A DNA stretch of 64,000 nt from CAKVOD01 sp964606505 (GTDB taxonomy: Bacteria; Bacillota; Clostridia; Christensenellales; UBA1242): positions 1-64,000 of the forward strand of contig CAZSGM010000004.1 of the NCBI GenBank assembly GCA_964606505.1, given 5' to 3'. A model generated the notes under the pieces. The model saw only the letters and a list, made by a program, of their open reading frames with translations, did not search any database and was not told the DNA's origin. Position 1 is the stretch's first letter, and each line of letters begins with the position of its first letter. Below are positions 27,490 through 36,785 of the stretch, piece by piece. Position numbers and translations under genes: made by a program.

Positions 27490-29781
27490 CTAAATTTTAT
27501 TTAAAGTACGGACGACAAAAACGGTCATATCGTCGTTTGGGGCGTCTGAGTTGAGATGCGCGGCTTCGTTGAGAATTGCGTCGGAGAGCGTTTGTGGGTT
27601 CATAGTTTGGTAGTTATTGATAAAGGATTGCAGGATTTCTTCGTCCTCAAACGCGTCTAGCACGCCATCGGAGATAAAGACGACAAAGTCGCCGTGGCTT
27701 AGCGCGGTTTTGGTTATTGCAGGGCGCATTTCTTCGAGGATGCCGAGAGGAAGCGCGCCGGCGTTTAGCAGTTCGGTTGAGTCGATGTGCTTTATGTAAC
27801 CGACGGGGGCGCCAACCTTGATTACGTCGCAGATGCCATTTTTTAGGTCAATAACCCCGATATCTATTGCGGAAAAGACTTCGGTTGCGCTCATAGTAAG
27901 CAAGTTGTTGGTGCAGTCGATTATGATTTCGCTGTTAAAGCCTGCGCGGTAAAGGTTTTCGATTATGCCGATTGTGAGTTCGCTGGCGGCTTTAGCTTTG
28001 CTGCCGCTGCCCATTCCGTCGCAGAGGACGAAAATGAATTTGTCGTCGTCAATCTTCCCAAACGAGTGGGTGTCGCCGCTTGAGGTGTTGCCTGCTTTGG
28101 TTGCGCAACTAATGCCGTACGCGATGTCGAATTTTGGCTGGGGCTTCATTATTACAGTGCTAAAGTTGGGGACGGAACTTTTTTCGATGGCGACGATTGA
28201 CATTTGCTGTCGGACGACCTTTGAAACGATTTTGATAATCTTAGTTTTGAATAGGTTTTCATTTTTAATGAGGAGATTTATGACGATGTTCTTTTCTTTT
28301 TCGTAGAGCAAAATTTCGCGGCAGAGCACGCCCTCGTATGTAAGTTCTTCCTGCAAATCTTTTTCGAGTTTGCTATCTAGGCGAATTTGGTTGTCAACGT
28401 CGCTTGCGAGTTGTTGGAGAATTGAACTCACGCCTGCCATACTTTTGGCGACGACGCGCTTTGAGGTGTCGGCTTTTGCGAGGCTGTTTTGGTACTTGGC
28501 AAATTCGGCGACAAGCGCGTTTAGTTGGGTTAGCAAGGTATTGATTTTGATACACTTGCTTGCAAAGCGACTTTCAACGTCGACGAGGGTGAGTTTGCCC
28601 TTTTGGAGCGCAACAAAGACGAGGTCGCGCATTAGTTCCATTGTTTCATTGCTGGTTAGGCGCAGGCAGCGGTTTTTGTCCTTGCAGTCTTGGCAGGACT
28701 TTTGAACGAGTTCTTGCGCAATTGTGCTGACGGCTTCGTCCTGCGTCATTTGTCCGCGCGACATTGAACTAAAAAGGTTTTCAAGTTCGCCAAAAATTTC
28801 GGCGGTTTCTAGGATTTTTCTGTTCAACTTTTTCGACTGTGCGTTGACGACGTTTTCGACAAGCTGGCATTTTTCGTCGCTCGCAATCAGGTAAATGAGG
28901 TCGTCCTTATACTTTTTGGGCAACAACACGTACGCGAGGCAACCTAGGCAGGTGGCGGCTAGCGACTGAAAATAGTAGACAGGAAACGCTTGCAGGTACA
29001 GCCCGACGAAGAGGTCGCAGAGTAGCGCAGAAATTATCAGCAAAAGCGGATTTTTGTCACTAAACATCAAAATTACTAGAGCTATCCCGCAAAAAAGATA
29101 CAGGTATCCTGCAGAAAACAGGTTGAGGCTCGCGCCCAGTCCCATAACGATTGCGCACATTAGCATTGAAGTTTTGTTGATGTTTTTTAGTAAAATCAGC
29201 GCAAAAATCGCAGTTATTTGGAATAGTGAGATATGAAAGAACTCAAAGTTTGAGAGCCCAAGCGCAAACACCGCCAAAAACAAGCCTGCGCTGACGTACT
29301 CCTCGAGATTGTAGTTGCGAAACTTTTTCTTGACGACCGCTTGAAAAAACGACAGGTTTGCGAGCAAAAACACCTCGCCGACAACCAAATACGCGAGGCA
29401 ATGGTACAGCCCGTCTACGGAGTTTAAATTGTAATAAATAAAACCCATTTGGCACAAAAAGCCGTACACTAAAATAAGCCAAATGTTAAGCGGTTTTCTA
29501 AATTTATAGTGCAATGAATAAAAAAATAAAAACAGCAAAATAATTGCCAAGCTGCTAACAATTATTTGCTCGGTAAAGCCAAAGGCGACGCACGAAATAA
29601 AATAGATAAGCGAAACGCAAAATATGTTTTGGTTGCACCAAATTAGCGTAAAAAACATTGCAAAGCCAAAGGGCTGCAGGTTGCCGTTTAAGGTTGCGGA
29701 ATTTAAGACGACCATCATTAACAAAAATAGCACGTACTTACACAAAGTTTGCAATCTTTGCTTATTTAATATTTTTTCCAT
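27490..29781 (-). CDS. spoIIE: Stage II sporulation protein E (PP2C phosphatase)
   Basis: Dephosphorylates SpoIIAA to free SigF in the forespore and takes part in the polar septum. The 763 residues have about ten N-terminal transmembrane helices (1-310), a central regulatory region with a C-x2-C-x4-C cluster (SCQDCKDKNRC), and a C-terminal PP2C domain with the metal-binding motifs FVLCDGMGSGSKA, VVFISDGVLDAF and NDDMTVFVV. There is no Shine-Dalgarno site. An extended -10 box ends exactly 7 bases before the ATG. Confidence 0.96.
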   Translation of the reverse strand: MEKILNKQRLQTLCKYVLFLLMMVVLNSATLNGNLQPFGFAMFFTLIWCNQNIFCVSLIYFISCVAFGFTEQIIVSSLAIILLFLFFYSLHYKFRKPLNIWLILVYGFLCQMGFIYYNLNSVDGLYHCLAYLVVGEVFLLANLSFFQAVVKKKFRNYNLEEYVSAGLFLAVFALGLSNFEFFHISLFQITAIFALILLKNINKTSMLMCAIVMGLGASLNLFSAGYLYLFCGIALVILMFSDKNPLLLIISALLCDLFVGLYLQAFPVYYFQSLAATCLGCLAYVLLPKKYKDDLIYLIASDEKCQLVENVVNAQSKKLNRKILETAEIFGELENLFSSMSRGQMTQDEAVSTIAQELVQKSCQDCKDKNRCLRLTSNETMELMRDLVFVALQKGKLTLVDVESRFASKCIKINTLLTQLNALVAEFAKYQNSLAKADTSKRVVAKSMAGVSSILQQLASDVDNQIRLDSKLEKDLQEELTYEGVLCREILLYEKEKNIVINLLIKNENLFKTKIIKIVSKVVRQQMSIVAIEKSSVPNFSTVIMKPQPKFDIAYGISCATKAGNTSSGDTHSFGKIDDDKFIFVLCDGMGSGSKAKAASELTIGIIENLYRAGFNSEIIIDCTNNLLTMSATEVFSAIDIGVIDLKNGICDVIKVGAPVGYIKHIDSTELLNAGALPLGILEEMRPAITKTALSHGDFVVFISDGVLDAFEDEEILQSFINNYQTMNPQTLSDAILNEAAHLNSDAPNDDMTVFVVRTLNKI

Positions 29782-29787
29782 AAAAAA

Positions 29788-29796
29788 ATACTACCA
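29788..29796 (-). promoter_or_regulatory. Extended -10 of spoIIE, predicted leaderless
   Basis: TGG-TAGTAT followed by six T and then the ATG, placing +1 on the A of the start codon. No convincing -35 box, which would fit an activated promoter (Spo0A activates spoIIE in Bacillus). No clear Spo0A box was found. Confidence 0.5.
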
Positions 29797-29892
29797 CAAA
29801 ATTGCGGCAGTATTTTGGTAAAAACTGTTTGTTTTTAGTATATTTTGTTGTAAAAACGAGCGGCGAACTCAATTTACAACGGACAATTAAAA

Positions 29893-30603
29893 TTAGTCGT
29901 TGTGGATGTTTACGCCCAAAAATCTCTCAAAGTCAAACTCGCTAAATGGATACTCCTCTTTCGGTGGCATAACAATAAAATTCATTTTTTCCTTTGTTGT
30001 TGGGTGCTCAAATTTTAGGTTGTAAGCCCAAAGCGCGAGGTTGTTTTTTTGTTGTACGGTGCCATATTTTTGGTCACCGAAAACTGGGCAGCCGATGGCG
30101 TTCATTTGCACGCGAATTTGGTGTCCACGGCCTGTGTACAACAAAACCGAGACGAGCGCGAGGTTGCCGTTCGTACTCAATACTTGGTAGTCGAGTTCTG
30201 CGCGTTTTGCGCCAGTGGTTAGGCTTGGAACGATGCTGACGACGTTGTTGTACTCATCTTTTTTGAGGTGGTGGACGAGTTTAGCGCGCTTATCTTTAGG
30301 GGTTCCGTTCAAGACTGCAACGTAACGCTTTTCAATGTCGCCATTCTTCATTTGTTCGGAGAGGCGGCTTGCGGCTTTACTTGTTTTGGCAAAAACCATA
30401 ACTCCACCTGTTGGGCGGTCAAGCCTGTGGACGAGCCCGAGGTACACGTTCCCCGCCTTGTTGTCGCGTTCTTTGATGTACGCTTTAAGGATGGTTAGCA
30501 TATCCTCGTCGCCGGAAATGTCAGCTTGCGTGGGGATATTTTGGGGTTTGACAACTACCAAAATGTGGTTGTCCTCGTATATAATCAAATCTTTTGTTTC
30601 CAT
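29893..30603 (-). CDS. RluA-family pseudouridine synthase
   Basis: Converts specific uridines in rRNA or tRNA to pseudouridine. 236 residues with the RluA signature HRLDRPTGG near 61 (catalytic Asp), TGRGHQIRVQM near 160 and FGDQKYG. It lacks an S4 domain, so it is closer to the YhcT/RluA-short group than RluD; the target site cannot be assigned from sequence. Start: ATG with AAAGG upstream. Confidence 0.88.
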   Translation of the reverse strand: METKDLIIYEDNHILVVVKPQNIPTQADISGDEDMLTILKAYIKERDNKAGNVYLGLVHRLDRPTGGVMVFAKTSKAASRLSEQMKNGDIEKRYVAVLNGTPKDKRAKLVHHLKKDEYNNVVSIVPSLTTGAKRAELDYQVLSTNGNLALVSVLLYTGRGHQIRVQMNAIGCPVFGDQKYGTVQQKNNLALWAYNLKFEHPTTKEKMNFIVMPPKEEYPFSEFDFERFLGVNIHND

Positions 30604-30726
30604 TTTTCTACCTTTTTACTGTTTTTCTGTCTTTGTTTTGCGTGAAAGCAACTTTTTTGCAGCCCAATTGAGCCATCGCGGGCTATTTTAATGCGAGTCG
30701 GTTTCTTGCGCGGGCTATGATACAAA

Positions 30727-31470
30727 TTAATACAAGTCCAAAATCTTGTTCATATCAACAACGTCGCCGACGGTAATAATGCCGAGGGGCTTATCCAAAT
30801 TATTCCCGTTTTGCGTAATCAAAATAACAAGCAATTTGCGGTTTTGGTTAAACATTTCCATAATCTGCTCAACTGTTGCTTTTGAGTTTGTGATTACGTA
30901 ATAGTTTTCGTCGACCGCCTGCAACAGAATATCGCCTATTGATGTTTTGTCGACAAACTCCTGCAGGTTTTCGCCCAAAATTAGGGTTGAGCCAAGCGTT
31001 TCGGCGAGTTTGCCCGCGTTGGCAATCCCGATGAGTGTATCTTCCTCGTAGATGGGGATGTTTTTGTAGCCGCGTTTTGCCATCAGCTTTAAAACTTCCC
31101 TAACGGGTGTGTTCGCCTGCAAGGTCATTACGTCGCGAGTGGCGATTGTCGAAATCGCCTTAGGTGGCGTGCTTAGCAGCGCGGCGATTTTCTCAAACTC
31201 CTCTAGCACGTCAATGTGCGGCTCGGCGATAATAACATCCTCGTAACTTGAGTGAACTATCGCGTTCCTAAGCCTGCCGTAGTCAATCAACTTGTCCTCG
31301 TACTTGCGAACGACGTAGTTTAGGTTGGACGCGCGTCTAATCATATCGGCGTAGGTCATACTGCGCTTAAAATTATATATTGAACGCAGCGCGTTATCAA
31401 TCATATTATAGGCGGTGATGAAGCGGCTTGCGTTTGAATTATCTGAATCTTTATTAATTAAAACTGTCAT
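30727..31470 (-). CDS. HEPN-like domain plus CBS pair protein
   Basis: 247 residues. The N-terminal helical domain (1-90) ends in YGRLRNAIVHSSYED, which matches the HEPN R-x4-H motif. It is followed by two CBS domains (DVMTLQANTPVREVLKLMAKRGYKNIPI... and ATVEQIMEMFNQNRKLLVILIT...GIITVGDVV), which usually bind adenine nucleotides. Possibly a nucleotide-controlled RNA-binding protein; activity is inference. Start: ATG with AGAGGA 7 bases upstream. Single gene. Confidence 0.75.
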   Translation of the reverse strand: MTVLINKDSDNSNASRFITAYNMIDNALRSIYNFKRSMTYADMIRRASNLNYVVRKYEDKLIDYGRLRNAIVHSSYEDVIIAEPHIDVLEEFEKIAALLSTPPKAISTIATRDVMTLQANTPVREVLKLMAKRGYKNIPIYEEDTLIGIANAGKLAETLGSTLILGENLQEFVDKTSIGDILLQAVDENYYVITNSKATVEQIMEMFNQNRKLLVILITQNGNNLDKPLGIITVGDVVDMNKILDLY

Positions 31471-31560
31471 TTAAAATCCTCTTGCTTTATTTTATCACAC
31501 AAACGCGATAATAACAAACATTTTGAGGTAAAAACGCACAAATTGCGCGGTTTTAGATAC

Positions 31561-31609
31561 AAAAAAACCGCTTCGCAAGCAAATTTGCGTTGCATTTTAA
31601 GCGGTTTTT
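31561..31609 (-). terminator. Terminator after the 81-aa gene
   Basis: Stem AAAAACCGCTT/AAGCGGTTTTT with a 25-base loop that itself folds (GCAA...TTGC), then T7 on the minus strand. Confidence 0.8.
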
Positions 31610-31634
31610 GTCCTAAAACAAATTGTTTTGAGAA

Positions 31635-31880
31635 TTAGTCTTCAGATTGCAACATTTCGCGCAAGTCCCTAATTTGGTCCTCGTTCAATGTCTCTAACTT
31701 AGCGAGTGCCTCGGTGTAGGCGAGCTTAAGTTCTTCTGGATAGTTCCCAATCTGAGCGTTTTGACACATAATTTTTGCAACTTTCATAATGTCGTCATAA
31801 CTTTTGTCGTCGCATTTAACAATAATTGATTCGAGAACTTTGAAACTCAATTCAATTACTTTTGGGTCGTTAGCGTCCAT
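31635..31880 (-). CDS. Small acidic protein of unknown function (81 aa)
   Basis: 81 residues, mostly helical, acidic, no membrane segment. AAAGGAG lies 7 bases before the ATG at 31880; the in-frame GTG just before is less well placed. The sequence (KVLESIIVKCDDKSYDDIMK, LNEDQIRDLREMLQSED) is not recognised. It lies 100 bases after the 1268-residue gene, with no terminator seen between, so they may be co-transcribed and functionally linked. Confidence 0.7.
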   Translation of the reverse strand: MDANDPKVIELSFKVLESIIVKCDDKSYDDIMKVAKIMCQNAQIGNYPEELKLAYTEALAKLETLNEDQIRDLREMLQSED

Positions 31881-31978
31881 CACATTTCTCCTTTAACTGT
31901 AAATTTAATTCGTAATTTTGCAATCGGTTTTGCTCAACTTGAGCAGTAAAACCCTTAATTTGATAATTCAAAATCAAA

Positions 31979-34900
31979 TTATTTTGAGTGCATTTTTTCT
32001 TTCATTATTTCGCGCTTCAAATTCTTTTCCGCATTAGGGAGACGCATAGGTCGCGCTCTACCTGGGATAACTTTACCGATGTAGCCGTTGTTTTCTGCAA
32101 GGGCTTCGTCGGACAATGAGTCGCGATAAATTTCGTCAAATTCGTTTGTTTCAACCAAGTTTTCAGTCTCGGTATAAACTGTTGTTTCGCTCAATTTAGG
32201 GTCTTTCCCGTCTTGAGGATTAATCTTAATGAGTTTGTACGCGTTCAAGCCCGCTTTGTTGTTCCCCTCATCCTTTTTAATAATTGTCAAACCGTCGATA
32301 ATTCTGTATTCGCCGTCGCTATCCTTAAGTTTTTCGTTCAGCACGATACCTGCGTCGGTTGCGCGACAAGAAAGTTTAACTTCGTTTTTCAAGCTGTTTG
32401 CAAACTTGCCATTTGCGCCTTGAACATTTGTGTGCCAGTAGTTCATAAATGATGCAGTTGTTGAGCAATTTCCCCATTCAGGATACTCATCTTTAAGACG
32501 TTCAAAGTCGCTAATTGCAGCCTCAACCTTTTTCTCAGTCAAAGATTGAACACGTTTTACGCCTTGCGCTTGCAAAACTTGGATGTTTTCGTTTGAGTTG
32601 TTTGCTTTATCTACAATTGCTTGCACTTGTTTTGCGCGAGCCTTTTGTGAAAGTCCCTCGTAAAGAATTGTAACTGCGTTTTGGCTGTCAGAAACTGCGT
32701 GCGTTCTTTGTTTTTCAAAATCGCTTGCCTTTTCTGATTTTTCGGTATTAACCGCTGCTCTTTTGTCCGCCAAACTCTTCTCGTACAACGCTTTAGCAGC
32801 ATACTTTGCAACATACTTTTCAAGTGCGGTTTGAATTTGTTCTGGGCTTCTTTCGTTAAATGCCTTAGAAATTGTTGAGAAGTCTTTGCCAGTAGTTTCC
32901 GCAGGACGGAGGTCTGGTTCTGGCTTCTTGACAATTGGATCAACGGCAATTGTCTCTACTTTCTGAGTAGTTGCTTTATCCATATCTTCTAATTGTTTTT
33001 TAATTGCTTTTTCAACTTCTTCTTTGGTCGCTTGCTCGTCTTTACCTGTCTTTCCAGTAAAATCTTGTGCAGTAGTACCAGTTGTTGCTTCAGTAACGTC
33101 AGTTGTTGAAGTTTCGTCCGCTATTTCGGTGCATCTTAGCCCAGTAGAACCGCCGTTTCCTGCGCCGCCGGTTGCAGAACCGCCTGTAGTTCCCGTTTTC
33201 ACTTCTCCACTTGCTTGTTCGGGTTCGTTATTTGTGTCGGTACCTGCGTTATTGCTCGAATTATTGTTTGAGCCATTGTCGCCTGTTTGAGCGCCACCTT
33301 TGCCTGCGCCATCTTTTTCAGTCTCGCTTGTTTGAGCGGTGCCATTATCGGCGTTCGTTTTTCCATCGCCGCTTTTTTCTGTATCATTTTCAGTCGATGT
33401 GGTTTCGGTTGAGCCTGTTTTCTTATTTTCAGGAATTTTATTAATTATTCCATCCCAAATGCGAGTTGACACGAAATCCATTTCTTGCTTTTGAATTTCG
33501 ATATAAAGTTCCGTTTGCTCATCAATGCCGTCAAGTTTATTAATTTCATAATATCTATCTTGAATTTGTTTCCATTCATCATCATCTTTCAAGTTGTAGA
33601 TAGCAACAGCCTTACATCTTTGCTCATGATTATATAGTAACTGGTCTTTCGCAAAGTTTTCAGTTGACGCGTTGACATCAATTCCTGTCGGAACAATAAT
33701 ACCTCTCAACTCTTCAGGCAAATTGTACTTACTAAACAAATCTGGAGTTCTGTTCGAAATTCTTTCAGCCATAACAGTCTTTTCAGGTTTTTTAGTTTTC
33801 TTTTGTTCAGGTTTCTTAACTTCAGGTTTCTTTTCTTCGGATTTTGGTTCAGGCTTTACTACTTTATCTTCTTCTTTCTCTTTTCTTTTAGTCTTACTTG
33901 GTATCTCCATACCCCAAATACGACTTAAAATGAAATCTACTTCTTGTCTTTGGACGTCAAAGTATACATCCTCTTGAGCTTCTTCACCTACACGATTGTT
34001 AACTTCGATATACGAATTTTGAATTTTAATCCACTCTTCATCGTTAAGGAGTCCTTCAAATTCAACATATTTTTCCCTATATTGGTGATTACTCAAAACG
34101 TAAACTTGCGCATCGTTAAATCCAAGTTCCTTTGAATTGTAGATGTTTCCATTTTCAGAATATTCAAGAAAAATCGGCAAACCGTACCTGCGTACTACGC
34201 TAACATAATCGGGAATATGAACATTAGGGTTTGATGCAAAATATCTGTCCAATCTCTCCATAACGCCTTCGTTAGCAGTTTCATCTTCTTCTCTGCCAGT
34301 TGTAGCCGTGTTTTGAGTTGCAGTCGCACCCGTTTTGTCTGCACTTGGAGTTGCAGTTGTAGTTGCACTTGGTGCTGGAGTTGCGCTAGGAGTTGCACCT
34401 GAGTTTTTCTCGTCAACTGGGGTTTTGCTCTTTTCAGCACCGTTCCCCTTGAACGCGGAGAATTGGAAGTCTCCATTCATAGGATATTGGTATTGTCCGA
34501 AAACCGCTGTTTCCCTGTTTGCGTTCTTAAACAAAGGTTTGCAGCCGGTAACTTTGCAGTTAGCGTCCACAATTGTCTTTGCTGAGAACATAAAGTTTGC
34601 GTTGTAGCGCGAAACTGATTTTGTAACAGTAGATGAGATGAATTTCATAACATATGGGTCGTCGATGTATCTGCCGAGCGAGTTCATTTGTTGCATAGCA
34701 GAAACCATATAAGCTTCGCTCATAGCAAGCCTTTCCTCTGCAGACATATCAGGGATTGTCTTAGTCATTTCGCTTGAAATCAAGTCCATACAAATGCTGT
34801 TGAGCGTGTACTTAATTGACTCGTAGTTTTTCTTGTAGTTCTTGGTAACTTCGTCCTTTTTCTTTGCGTCGAGGTCAAGGAACGCCTTATCGCCTTCAAT

Positions 34901-35785
34901 GACGCCCATAAAGGTCTCAAAGTTGGTGTCAAACGACATCATCGCACACCTTGAGATATAGGTTGTCAAAATTTCCGTTCCGTTTCTTTGACCTGGATCC
35001 ATAAACATCTTGCCTGAAACTGGCACAAACTTCTTAGATTTCCATTTGCCGAGCGTTGCTTTTGAAGCGGCGTCCTTAACCTTTTTAGATGCTCTACCTA
35101 ATGTAGATGGCATAAAAATATTTCTCTTTGTGGAAATGTCAAGTTTAACGCCTGTGTAGTATGCAAGTTTTTCGCAAATGTCGAGAGCCGCTTTAACGTC
35201 AGGAGCCGTTTCTGGGCTGTCGCCTGCTCTAGGTGCGGTCAATTTTCCGATTGCCACTTCGCTAACTTTGCCGTTTGCAAAGTAGTTGAGTTTTCTAGCG
35301 TCTCTTGGTTTACTTGTCAAACTAACTTCGTAGTAAGCCTTGCCGTCCTTGTCATAGAAAGGTTGGGCATATGGAGCAAGTTTAAAGCCCCTTGCTGTAA
35401 GTTCTTCCTTAGTCATCATAACGTTTTGACCCGACAAGTTCCTGATAGACATAACGGTATAAATAAATTCCCTAATAGTCATACCCTCTTTGTCTGCGTA
35501 ATCTGCAACTGTTGCGTTTTTGAGCAAACTCATAGGAGTTTTACCAGCAACTAGACGTGCAAGTTCCGCTTTCTCGTACTGTCTTCTACTTTCAAAATCC
35601 ATTTCGTCAATGCCATTATACGCAGTTTTAGCGTTTTTGGTTTCTGAAGATCCTGCTGCAAAAGAAGTAGCGCGCGCTTTGCCCGAGTTTTGCGCAACTT
35701 TACCATTGCCGCGTGAAATCTTATTCAAGAATGATGTGTCAATGTTTTTGTCGTTGTTTTTGTCGCCTGAATTATAAACTTCCAT
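31979..35785 (-). CDS. Very large cytosolic-type protein of unknown function (1268 aa)
   Basis: Not recognised. ATG at 35785 (MEVYNSGDKNND) has AAAGGAGAG upstream. No signal peptide or membrane segment. Layout: a charged N-terminus, a folded region of about 420 residues, a Pro/Thr/Ala linker (470-515), two copies of a roughly 65-residue module (QRQEVDFILSRIW and QKQEMDFVSTRIW, each preceded by EW-x-x-IQ), a Lys/Pro/Glu linker, a long Ser/Thr/Gly/Asn-rich stretch (about 835-950), then a helical C-terminal region (980-1268). It resembles effector or structural proteins in architecture only. Own promoter, possibly followed by the 81-aa gene. Confidence 0.8.
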   Translation of the reverse strand: MEVYNSGDKNNDKNIDTSFLNKISRGNGKVAQNSGKARATSFAAGSSETKNAKTAYNGIDEMDFESRRQYEKAELARLVAGKTPMSLLKNATVADYADKEGMTIREFIYTVMSIRNLSGQNVMMTKEELTARGFKLAPYAQPFYDKDGKAYYEVSLTSKPRDARKLNYFANGKVSEVAIGKLTAPRAGDSPETAPDVKAALDICEKLAYYTGVKLDISTKRNIFMPSTLGRASKKVKDAASKATLGKWKSKKFVPVSGKMFMDPGQRNGTEILTTYISRCAMMSFDTNFETFMGVIEGDKAFLDLDAKKKDEVTKNYKKNYESIKYTLNSICMDLISSEMTKTIPDMSAEERLAMSEAYMVSAMQQMNSLGRYIDDPYVMKFISSTVTKSVSRYNANFMFSAKTIVDANCKVTGCKPLFKNANRETAVFGQYQYPMNGDFQFSAFKGNGAEKSKTPVDEKNSGATPSATPAPSATTTATPSADKTGATATQNTATTGREEDETANEGVMERLDRYFASNPNVHIPDYVSVVRRYGLPIFLEYSENGNIYNSKELGFNDAQVYVLSNHQYREKYVEFEGLLNDEEWIKIQNSYIEVNNRVGEEAQEDVYFDVQRQEVDFILSRIWGMEIPSKTKRKEKEEDKVVKPEPKSEEKKPEVKKPEQKKTKKPEKTVMAERISNRTPDLFSKYNLPEELRGIIVPTGIDVNASTENFAKDQLLYNHEQRCKAVAIYNLKDDDEWKQIQDRYYEINKLDGIDEQTELYIEIQKQEMDFVSTRIWDGIINKIPENKKTGSTETTSTENDTEKSGDGKTNADNGTAQTSETEKDGAGKGGAQTGDNGSNNNSSNNAGTDTNNEPEQASGEVKTGTTGGSATGGAGNGGSTGLRCTEIADETSTTDVTEATTGTTAQDFTGKTGKDEQATKEEVEKAIKKQLEDMDKATTQKVETIAVDPIVKKPEPDLRPAETTGKDFSTISKAFNERSPEQIQTALEKYVAKYAAKALYEKSLADKRAAVNTEKSEKASDFEKQRTHAVSDSQNAVTILYEGLSQKARAKQVQAIVDKANNSNENIQVLQAQGVKRVQSLTEKKVEAAISDFERLKDEYPEWGNCSTTASFMNYWHTNVQGANGKFANSLKNEVKLSCRATDAGIVLNEKLKDSDGEYRIIDGLTIIKKDEGNNKAGLNAYKLIKINPQDGKDPKLSETTVYTETENLVETNEFDEIYRDSLSDEALAENNGYIGKVIPGRARPMRLPNAEKNLKREIMKEKMHSK

Positions 35786-35808
35786 AAATCTCTCCTTTGT
35801 TTGTGTAT

Positions 35809-35837
35809 ATTCTAACATAATTTTAAAAAAAATGCAA
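35809..35837 (-). promoter_or_regulatory. Promoter of the 1268-aa gene
   Basis: TTGCAT, 17 bases starting with seven T, TAGAAT; leader about 20 bases. It has the same T-rich spacer style as the phase-variable loci but not the TGTGG. Confidence 0.65.
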
Positions 35838-36087
35838 TACTATATACAAAAAAAATGTAAACGTCCACAAAAATTGTGCATTTTGTAATATTTTTACCCA
35901 AAAGTATACGCTTATTGCGCAAAAACCGTTAAATTGGGGACAGTGCGAGAAATTTTTGGCAGTTTGATATGCGCGGGCGTGGGTGTTTGGCGTCGGTGTT
36001 TTGTAAATAAATATGCCAAAAACGCCTTATGCGTGAGGTTTTTTCGCTGCCAAATGCTGTAAAAATTAAAAAAACGTGTTTAATTGC

Positions 36088-36116
36088 TTGCAAAAAACAA
36101 AAATATGTGTTACAAT
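36088..36116 (+). promoter_or_regulatory. Promoter of SRP RNA
   Basis: TTGCAA, 17 bases, TACAAT; predicted start near 36123, at the 5' end of the RNA. Confidence 0.8.
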
Positions 36117-36121
36117 ACATT

Positions 36122-36390
36122 TGCTGTGCTAGACGGGGAGCTAGCGGTGCCCTTCTCCTACAATCCGCTACAGTAGGGTTGAATGCCGTTTTCGGGGTCT
36201 TCGCGCCTTTTGCAAGTAACATTTTTTGATGTTGAACTCAAGGTCTTGTGCAATATTAACCTATGAACCATGTCAGAGCCTGACCGCAGCAGCATTAAGT
36301 AGGAGCTAGTATGTGCCACAAGGTTGCTTTGGGGGAGTCGTAAAAATGTGGGCTACATTTGGCAGAAACAACAACGACGGATGCACAGTA
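36122..36390 (+). ncRNA. ffs: Signal recognition particle RNA, long Bacillus type
   Basis: The RNA scaffold that binds Ffh (and the Alu-domain partner) for co-translational targeting. The 5' Alu domain shows GCTAGACGGGGAGCTAGCGG and AATCCGC. The conserved helix 8 tip appears as CCATGTCAGAGCCTGACC followed by GCAGCAGCATTAAG. The two ends pair (TGCTGTGC with GCACAGTA, one G-U). At about 270 nt this is the long form seen in Bacillus and many Clostridia. It ends one base before the tRNA, so both are probably cut from one transcript. Confidence 0.9.
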
Positions 36391-36391
36391 T

Positions 36392-36465
36392 GCAGGTGTA
36401 GTTTAGTGGTAGAACACAAGCTTCCCAAGCTTGTTGTGAGGGTTCGATTCCCTTCACCTGCTCCA
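36392..36465 (+). tRNA. tRNA-Gly (anticodon CCC)
   Basis: The cloverleaf fits: acceptor GCAGGTG/CACCTGC, D-arm GTTTAGTGGTAGAAC, anticodon stem CAAGC/GCTTG with loop TTCCCAA (anticodon CCC at 36421-36427 region), T-arm AGGGTTCGATTCCCT, encoded CCA. It reads GGG, the codon that makes up the poly-G tracts of loci 1-6. Confidence 0.93.
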
Positions 36466-36472
36466 TAGAAAA

Positions 36473-36513
36473 TAGGCTTGATATGATGTGTTGAGCCTTT
36501 TTCTTTTTTTTTG
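36473..36513 (+). terminator. Terminator of SRP RNA - tRNA-Gly
   Basis: Stem TAGGCT/AGCCT-type hairpin, then T5-C-T9 directly after the tRNA. Confidence 0.7.
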
Positions 36514-36660
36514 TAAAGACACAATAAAAAGGTTTGAAGTCAAATAATGAAATCATTATAATAAAGGTTAGTTCGTTTTTAATATCTAAGTGATTTGGGT
36601 ATAATTTACTTGGGTATCTTTTTATGTCAAGCAAACATTTATTGTCTCCCATTTCTGCAT

Positions 36661-36765
36661 AATCGCTTATAAATTGAAAAAAGTAAACGATTATTCGCCT
36701 ATTGCGTTGACAAATCGCTTACTATATTATAAAATTGCTTACTTTTGGGTATAAAGTAAGCAATT
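36661..36765. repeat. Five copies of a 10-bp half-site around a promoter
   Basis: AATCGCTTAT (36661), GTAAACGATT inverted (36683), AATCGCTTAC (36713), AATTGCTTAC (36733) and GTAAGCAATT inverted (36756). The last two form a perfect 13-bp stem with a 7-base loop (36733-36765) across the -10 box and predicted start. Looks like the operator of a DNA-binding regulator that is not encoded nearby. Confidence 0.7.
36707..36735 (+). promoter_or_regulatory. Promoter of the 27-codon gene
   Basis: Perfect TTGACA, 17 bases, TAAAAT. The spacer and -10 box overlap two of the half-sites, so a bound regulator would block polymerase. Confidence 0.8.
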
Positions 36766-36785
36766 AATGAAAGGAGTACGGGATT

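Noticed and set aside
35929..36222. 97-codon minus-strand frame
   Set aside because: Runs through the promoter and 5' part of SRP RNA on the opposite strand.
36306..36652. Minus-strand frames of 72 and 99 codons over the tRNA
   Set aside because: They are antisense to SRP RNA and tRNA-Gly; typical false frames over RNA genes.
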